Positions 1-3,980 of a DNA stretch of 6,463 nt are shown in pieces. Position 1 is the first letter of the stretch. Each line of letters begins with the position of its first letter. Both the position numbers and the translations under genes were made by a program. Source of the stretch: REBR01 sp033721915 (GTDB taxonomy: Bacteria; Pseudomonadota; Gammaproteobacteria; Pseudomonadales; Oleiphilaceae); contig JAWWAC010000096.1 of the NCBI GenBank assembly GCA_033721915.1, positions 1 to 6,463 of the forward strand, written 5' to 3'. A model generated the notes under the pieces. The model was not told the origin of the DNA and did no database searches. It saw nothing but the letters and a program-made list of their open reading frames with translations.

Positions 1-254
1 AGAAAACGGGTCTGAAAGTAGGGCTCGACAAGGGACGGGAAGAAGGACGGGAGGCTGGCCTTGAGGAAGGGCGCCGTCAGGCCACGGCCGGAATCCTCCA
101 GCATCTGGTGACTCAGCGCTTTGGCAGGCTGGAGTCGATCACCAAAGCGCGGATTGAAGGCGCGGACATGGAAACGCTGCAGCGCTGGATCGACAATCTG
201 CTCAGGGCACAGACACTGGAACAGGTCTTTGAGTCCCGCCTGGAGTCCCGCTGA
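1..254 (+). CDS. C-terminal part of an Rpn/PD-(D/E)XK nuclease-like protein with DUF4351-type tail (5' truncated)
   Basis: The frame beginning at base 3 is open to a TGA at 252-254 and gives 83 residues; the start lies off the left edge. The visible part begins with a charged glycine-rich linker (GLDKGREEGREAGLEEGRR), followed by a helical segment with LVTQRFGRL, ARIEGADMETLQRWIDNLL and a final EQVFE. This order, a repeated G-x-E/K-x-G-R linker followed by 'L..RFG.l......I......L..w.d.ll...tle.vF', is typical of the DUF4351 tail on Rpn-family 'recombination-promoting nuclease/putative transposase' proteins, whose N-terminal domain is a PD-(D/E)XK nuclease fold. That catalytic domain would lie outside the window, so whether it is intact cannot be judged. 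Members are often multicopy and associated with genome rearrangement. The gene converges on the hydrolase gene, with 56 bases between their stops. Family assignment is fairly good; the specific function is not known. Confidence 0.72.
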   Translation, partial: KTGLKVGLDKGREEGREAGLEEGRRQATAGILQHLVTQRFGRLESITKARIEGADMETLQRWIDNLLRAQTLEQVFESRLESR

Positions 255-256
255 TA

Positions 257-277
257 CCGTATCGCCGCACAATACGG
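257..277. repeat. Inverted repeat between convergent genes, possible weak terminator
   Basis: CCGTAT at 257-262 and ATACGG at 272-277 are perfect inverted copies around a 9-base loop, starting three bases after the stop of the upstream plus-strand gene and 34 bases beyond the stop of the minus-strand hydrolase. The position suits a bidirectional transcription stop. However, no T-run follows on either strand and the stem is only 6 bp, so intrinsic terminator activity is doubtful. The repeat is seen directly; the role is inferred. Confidence 0.3.
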
Positions 278-310
278 CCTCTACGCCCGCTTCTCAGGCA
301 CCCAGACGGG

Positions 311-1783
311 TCACTGGTCACAGAACCGGTCCGGATTGCCCCGGGTTTTCCCGCAAAACTGCTGATCCAGCCAGGTACTGGACTGGCTACGGGCCAGGTC
401 CACCAGATTGCCCTGTGCCAGGTTCACATCCGCCAGATGCAGTCCCCAGTTCGAGCCACCGATAAACTCACCGGGGTAGTCATCGGCCCGGGCATCCTCC
501 GGATTGGCCTCAATCACCACCTCCAGATAATGGGCGCCCTGATCCGTGCGCTGACACTGGCCACGGATCTGACCCGGTACGGCAAAGAAGGGGGCCTCCA
601 GCCTGGCGGAGACATTCTCCAGAGGGTTGGCATAGGGCCCGCCACTGCCCCTTGGAATCAGCAGGACTTCATAGACTGGAGGCAGGCGGTAGGGGAGACG
701 CACCTGAAGGGACCCGGTGCCACCACTGAGTGCGGCCGGATTGACACACATTGCCTCGGTGTTTCCATCCGCCGTGGTGCCGAAACGGGGATCCGCCAGT
801 TCCGGATCGCCGGCACGATAACTGGCATAGCCGATCACACAGCCGGTTTCATCACTGTGGCGGCAAGCCGGGGTGCGGGCAAAACGGCCTCCCACATCCG
901 CACCCACAGGCACCTCAATGTCGGTGCCGGGAATATGGGCCGCCACCAGCCGCTCCCGCAGGGCCGGTTCCGGCTCGATTTCCTCGGCGATCAGGCGCGC
1001 CAGGATCCTTGAACCCTGTGAGTGTCCCAGCAACAAAAAGCCCCGGTCTGTGTCACGGCCTGCGACAAAGGCCCTGAAGGCATCCAGCACGTCGGCATAG
1101 GCCAGTGCATCCGCCTCACTGTTGATGTCAGACAGTGTGGTCTCCGTGGTCTCAGTGGGCGTCAGGAGTTTTCCCAGTTCGGACTCGGACAGGGGTGGCT
1201 GATTCAGTGGCGCCAGCAGCGCATCCAGTGCTTCGCTGCGCGGGTAGACATTGGCCAGTGCGCCGCGAACCGCCAGCAGTGTCAGTGTGCGCTGGCGGTA
1301 AACCGGTGCAAACAGCTCACAGACTTCCCCATAACGGCCCGCCTGCAGCTTTGTCACCTCAATTTCCTGAAGATCCGGCTGGAAATCCGAATTGGGGAAT
1401 GGGTCGGCACTGGCCGTGGGGTAGACGTAGAAACAGTCGATGCCGCGGTCCTCACCAGTGCTGAAGGGCAGCAGTTGCGAATTGCCGCTGGCATCCACGG
1501 ACAGGGTGTCCAGGTTTGTGTGGCAGATGTTGTCTTCATACGCCTGATCCGGATGGCACAGCCAGTTATCCAGCCCCCCGTAGTTGACGCTTTCATAGCC
1601 GTCGTAAGGGTTCTGGCGCTGAAATGGCCGCTGACCCGGGGATTGCCCGGCCGGGTTGGCGGCGGCCGCGGTGGCGGGCTCGGTCACCCCGGTACGGGTG
1701 TCGGCGGTATCCTCGGTACAGCCGCTTCCCACTAGAATGGCCGCTGCAACAACAGTCATCGAAAAATGCTGACACAGAGTCAT
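311..1783 (-). CDS. DUF3089-family alpha/beta-hydrolase, predicted lipoprotein
   Basis: A 490-residue protein. The ATG at 1783 is chosen because it directly precedes a short hydrophobic signal (VVAAAILVGSG) ending at Cys22, a type II signal-peptide site, and because AGG lies 7 bases upstream. The -3 residue is Gly rather than the usual Leu, so lipidation is likely but not perfect. The frame runs on upstream to 2050, but that part lacks protein-like character. A low-complexity Ala/Thr/Pro/Gln linker (about 23-58) leads to the catalytic domain, with NWLCHPD at 73-79, FYVYPT at 118-123 and the nucleophile elbow GHSQG at 253-257, making Ser255 the likely nucleophile. Near the C-terminus, WGLHLADVNLAQGNLVDLA (about 446-464) is a conserved DUF3089 block, and His449 could be the catalytic histidine. 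The family is thought to include lipase/esterase-like enzymes; the substrate is unknown. Besides Cys22 there are ten cysteines (76, 87, 117, 155, 307, 315, 346, 410, 477, 488), consistent with periplasmic disulfides. It is divergent from the two-partner secretion operon. Family confidence is high, substrate unassigned. Confidence 0.88.
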   Translation of the reverse strand: MTLCQHFSMTVVAAAILVGSGCTEDTADTRTGVTEPATAAAANPAGQSPGQRPFQRQNPYDGYESVNYGGLDNWLCHPDQAYEDNICHTNLDTLSVDASGNSQLLPFSTGEDRGIDCFYVYPTASADPFPNSDFQPDLQEIEVTKLQAGRYGEVCELFAPVYRQRTLTLLAVRGALANVYPRSEALDALLAPLNQPPLSESELGKLLTPTETTETTLSDINSEADALAYADVLDAFRAFVAGRDTDRGFLLLGHSQGSRILARLIAEEIEPEPALRERLVAAHIPGTDIEVPVGADVGGRFARTPACRHSDETGCVIGYASYRAGDPELADPRFGTTADGNTEAMCVNPAALSGGTGSLQVRLPYRLPPVYEVLLIPRGSGGPYANPLENVSARLEAPFFAVPGQIRGQCQRTDQGAHYLEVVIEANPEDARADDYPGEFIGGSNWGLHLADVNLAQGNLVDLARSQSSTWLDQQFCGKTRGNPDRFCDQ

Positions 1784-1834
1784 GGACACACCTGTTCTGT
1801 TTATTTTTGTATCTGGAAAAAGAGTAGGTTGGTA

Positions 1835-1862
1835 ATTATCTGAAAGGATTGGCGCCTGTGAC
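1835..1862 (-). promoter_or_regulatory. Candidate sigma-70 promoter for the hydrolase gene
   Basis: Read on the minus strand, GTCACA (1862-1857, four of six matches to TTGACA) and GATAAT (1840-1835, five of six to TATAAT) are separated by 16 bases. Transcription would begin near 1828, leaving a leader of about 45 bases before the ATG at 1783. The location and AT-rich surroundings are right; the -35 element is imperfect and no data confirm it. Confidence 0.38.
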
Positions 1863-1872
1863 GGCAGTTTCC

Positions 1873-1890
1873 GGCACTTCTGTGAGTGCC
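1873..1890. repeat. Perfect 6-bp dyad upstream of the hydrolase promoter, possible operator
   Basis: GGCACT (1873-1878) and AGTGCC (1885-1890) are perfect inverted copies with a 6-base spacer. The dyad lies 10 bases upstream of the candidate -35 of the hydrolase gene, where an activator would bind. It does not match consensus sites I know well (CRP, LexA, FNR). A 6-bp dyad can occur by chance, so the regulatory role is only a suggestion. Confidence 0.25.
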
Positions 1891-2080
1891 AGTGGCTGAA
1901 AAGCCGTAACCCTCTGCAGTTGGCCCAATCACATTGACCCGTGTTCATGAATAGCGCGCTGTTTCCGCACTTTTTTGGTTGTGTCTGGCGCCCTCGTTGC
2001 CGCGAGTTCAATCCGCTTATGGCCCCGCAAGCCTGTCTCCGGGGCCTCAAAAAGCGTTCAAGAAAAAAGAGTGAACTGAC

Positions 2081-2093
2081 ACAAAATATTTGT
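2081..2093. promoter_or_regulatory. AT-rich dyad touching the operon promoter, possible operator
   Basis: ACAAA-ATA-TTTGT is a perfect 5-bp inverted repeat with a 3-base centre. Its right half ends at the first base of the candidate -35 of the two-partner secretion operon (2093-2098), so a bound protein would probably affect RNA polymerase access. It sits in a locally AT-rich tract inside otherwise GC-rich DNA. The symmetry is seen directly; the function is inferred. Confidence 0.3.
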
Positions 2094-2120
2094 TGCTTTC
2101 CTAACTGTACTTAATAGAAT
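2093..2120 (+). promoter_or_regulatory. Candidate sigma-70 promoter for the two-partner secretion operon
   Basis: TTGCTT (2093-2098) and TAGAAT (2115-2120, five of six matches to TATAAT) are separated by 16 bases. A start near 2127 would leave a leader of about 120 bases before the transporter ATG at 2247. The -35 matches only at TTG, so an activator may be needed. This is the best-looking promoter in the region for this direction, but it is unproven. Confidence 0.38.
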
Positions 2121-2160
2121 CCAATTCGAGAACTACAGGGTTTCATCTGCACTTGCCCGC

Positions 2161-2217
2161 AGAGGACTCTCCCCCCGGTGCATTTAAGTCTCTGCTGTGC
2201 TGAATGCGCTTTCCTCT
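2161..2217 (+). promoter_or_regulatory. Potential stem-loop in the leader of the transporter gene
   Basis: AGAGGA (2161-2166) can pair with TCCTCT (2212-2217). Nested inside it, GGTGCATT (2177-2184) can pair with AATGCGCT (2203-2210), including two G-U pairs, around an 18-base loop. A C-rich internal bulge (2167-2176) lies on one side. The fold would end 29 bases before the ATG at 2247. The pairing is seen by eye with no energy calculation, and it matches no riboswitch class known to me. Confidence 0.2.
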
Positions 2218-2246
2218 AAACGCCTTATTGGGTTCCTGCCAACAGA

Positions 2247-3956
2247 ATGATCACGCTGTCTTGTCGTACCTCGATTGTATTCACTGCATTGTTACTGATG
2301 ATTTCCACCAATACGTGGTCTGCGGATCCCCCGGATGCGGGTCGCTTTCTCAGGGAACAGCCCAAAGAGCAACCCCGTCTCTTTACACCCCCCCGGATCA
2401 CGATCCCCGAAGAGGCTGCCGAGACACCCGCCGACCCCATGGCGCAGCAGATCCTGATCCGGGAGTTTCGCCTGGAAGGGGTGACGCTGGTCTCGCAGGA
2501 GCAGTTGCAGGCTGAGCTGGCCCAATTCCGGGACAAGGAATACACCTTTGCCGGCCTGGGCCGGATCACCAATGCGGTGACGGCCTTTTATGCCAGTCAG
2601 GGACTGGTGGCCAGGGCCCTGTTCCCACCACAGGACATCGAGGACGGGGTCATACGGATCCGGGTCATTGAGGGAAAACTGGGTGAGGTGCGGATCGACA
2701 ATCAGGGCGAACGTGCCCGGACCGGGATCATCCGTGGTTTTGTCAGGCACCGCATGGAGAAGGGTGAACCGGTGGATCTGGAGGCCCTGGGCGAAACCCT
2801 CAATATCCTCAATGATCAACCCGGTGTGACGGTTTCCTCGTCACTGGGCTCCGGCGACAGTGAGGGCCTTGTCAATCTGCGGGTCACCAGCCGGGACAAG
2901 CCTGCCATGACCTTCAGCGCCAGTGTCAGCAACCAGGGCTCAAGGGCCACCGGTGAGGCACAGGCAGTGGCCAGTGCCACCTCCCACAACCCCTCCGGCA
3001 ATTTTGACCTGGGCACTTTGTTGTACTCCAAAACCGAGGGCAGCAACTTTCTGCTGGCAGACTACAGCCGGGCTGTGGGTTACAGCGGCCTGCGCCTTGG
3101 CGGGAACCTCTCCAGGCTGGACTATGAAGTTACCCAGGACAGTCTCAGGGGCTCGGGATCCAGGGGCGATGCGGGCACCCTGGGTCTGAATGCCTATTAC
3201 CCCCTTTACCGCCTCAGGCTGTTCAGCCTTGCACTCACAGGCCTGGTGGAGCGCAAAAATCTGGAAGATTTCACCTTCGCCGGTGAAGTGGGCGACCGGG
3301 TCGTTATGACGTCCGGACTGGGTTTTACCACCAGCGCACAGGATGATTTCCTGAGTGGTGGACTGACCAGCCTCAATGCCACTTTCTTTTATGGTGACAG
3401 CGACCAGCGCAATGATTCGGCCCGTCTGCAGGACGCCACTACGCGCCAGGCGTTTTCCGACTTTACCAAGATCACCTACGCCCTCAGGCGCCAGCAGCAA
3501 CTGGTGCCCCTCTGGATTCTGGACATCGACCTGAGAGGCCAGTTTGCCTTCGACAATCTGGACTCCTCGGAGCGTTTCTCACTGGGTGGCGTCAATGGCG
3601 TCAGGGCCTACCCCTCTGGTGAGGCCGGTGGCGATGAGGGCCATATCCTGTCCGTGAACCTGGTGAAACAGTTCCCCGGCTCAGTAACCGCCACGCTTTT
3701 TGCGGACAGCGGTTATATCCGGGACAACCATGAGCTCTGGGCCGGCTGGAACGCGGCCGACCCGGACCAGGAAAACACCTACCGGCTCTCCGGTTATGGC
3801 ACGTCCCTGGACTGGGCCATTTCCAGCCATTTTTCGCTCTCTGCCATCGTCGCGAAACCGATCGGTAACAACCCCGGTCGCGATGCCACTGGCAATGATT
3901 CTGATGGCAGAAACCAGGACCTGCGTGGCTGGGTCAGTCTGGTTTCACAATTCTGA
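2247..3956 (+). CDS. TpsB outer-membrane transporter, ShlB/FhaC/HecB family
   Basis: A complete 569-residue protein, a normal length for the family. The ATG at 2247 is the only in-frame ATG after the TAA at 2217-2219; its ribosome binding site is weak. Residues 1-26 form a Sec signal peptide (core VFTALLLMI, cleavage near TWSA). A proline-rich segment (27-65), probably including the N-terminal plug helix and linker, precedes a ShlB-type POTRA domain (about 69-145, with FRLEGVTLVS and IRIRVIEGKLGEVRI). A second POTRA probably covers 146-215. The rest (about 220-569) is the beta-barrel. LGGVNGVRAYPSGEAGGDEG at 447-466 is the conserved loop-6 signature, here with VRAYP in place of the VRGY/F form. 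The protein ends in Phe, as is usual for outer-membrane barrels. The mature protein contains no cysteine. By family knowledge it secretes its TpsA partner across the outer membrane without ATP, using the POTRA domains to bind the TPS domain. The cognate tpsA begins 24 bases downstream. Confidence 0.95.
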   Translation: MITLSCRTSIVFTALLLMISTNTWSADPPDAGRFLREQPKEQPRLFTPPRITIPEEAAETPADPMAQQILIREFRLEGVTLVSQEQLQAELAQFRDKEYTFAGLGRITNAVTAFYASQGLVARALFPPQDIEDGVIRIRVIEGKLGEVRIDNQGERARTGIIRGFVRHRMEKGEPVDLEALGETLNILNDQPGVTVSSSLGSGDSEGLVNLRVTSRDKPAMTFSASVSNQGSRATGEAQAVASATSHNPSGNFDLGTLLYSKTEGSNFLLADYSRAVGYSGLRLGGNLSRLDYEVTQDSLRGSGSRGDAGTLGLNAYYPLYRLRLFSLALTGLVERKNLEDFTFAGEVGDRVVMTSGLGFTTSAQDDFLSGGLTSLNATFFYGDSDQRNDSARLQDATTRQAFSDFTKITYALRRQQQLVPLWILDIDLRGQFAFDNLDSSERFSLGGVNGVRAYPSGEAGGDEGHILSVNLVKQFPGSVTATLFADSGYIRDNHELWAGWNAADPDQENTYRLSGYGTSLDWAISSHFSLSAIVAKPIGNNPGRDATGNDSDGRNQDLRGWVSLVSQF

Positions 3957-3980
3957 TGGCACTCTTTGACGGACAGAATG

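Larger units (their letters stand above)
1784..2246. other. Divergent intergenic region between hydrolase and two-partner secretion operon
   Basis: These 463 bases separate two genes transcribed away from each other. The region is visibly more AT-rich than the flanking genes, notably around 1800-1850 and 2060-2130. It carries a candidate promoter for each direction, a dyad at 1873-1890, a dyad at 2081-2093 and a foldable leader at 2161-2217, each listed separately. Between about 1891 and 2060 I see nothing beyond an unconvincing 55-codon frame. No tRNA-like or transposon-end structure was recognised. Confidence 0.75.

Noticed and set aside
437..1735. Long plus-strand open frames (437-1012 and 1022-1735) antisense to the hydrolase
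   Set aside because: They overlap a well-supported DUF3089 gene, show no recognisable domain, and are expected by-products of GC-rich coding DNA read on the opposite strand.
1857..1891. Two TGTGA half-sites (1857-1861 and 1881-1885) as a CRP-type binding site
   Set aside because: They are direct copies 24 bases apart, and neither has the TCACA partner at the 6-base spacing a CRP site needs.
1784..2050. Upstream extension of the hydrolase reading frame to an ATG at 2050
   Set aside because: The extra 89 residues look like translated non-coding DNA and would bury the lipoprotein signal peptide internally. The ATG at 1783 has a suitable AGG upstream and gives a proper signal peptide.
1947..2114. 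Plus-strand 55-codon frame beginning MNSALFPHFFG, with a basic middle and a Cys-containing end
   Set aside because: There is no convincing ribosome binding site, the composition is unlike a protein, and it overlaps the candidate operon promoter. No family was recognised.
2292..3500. Minus-strand open frames under the transporter gene (2292-2819 and 2940-3500)
   Set aside because: They are shadows of the tpsB coding sequence, with no start signals or domains of their own.
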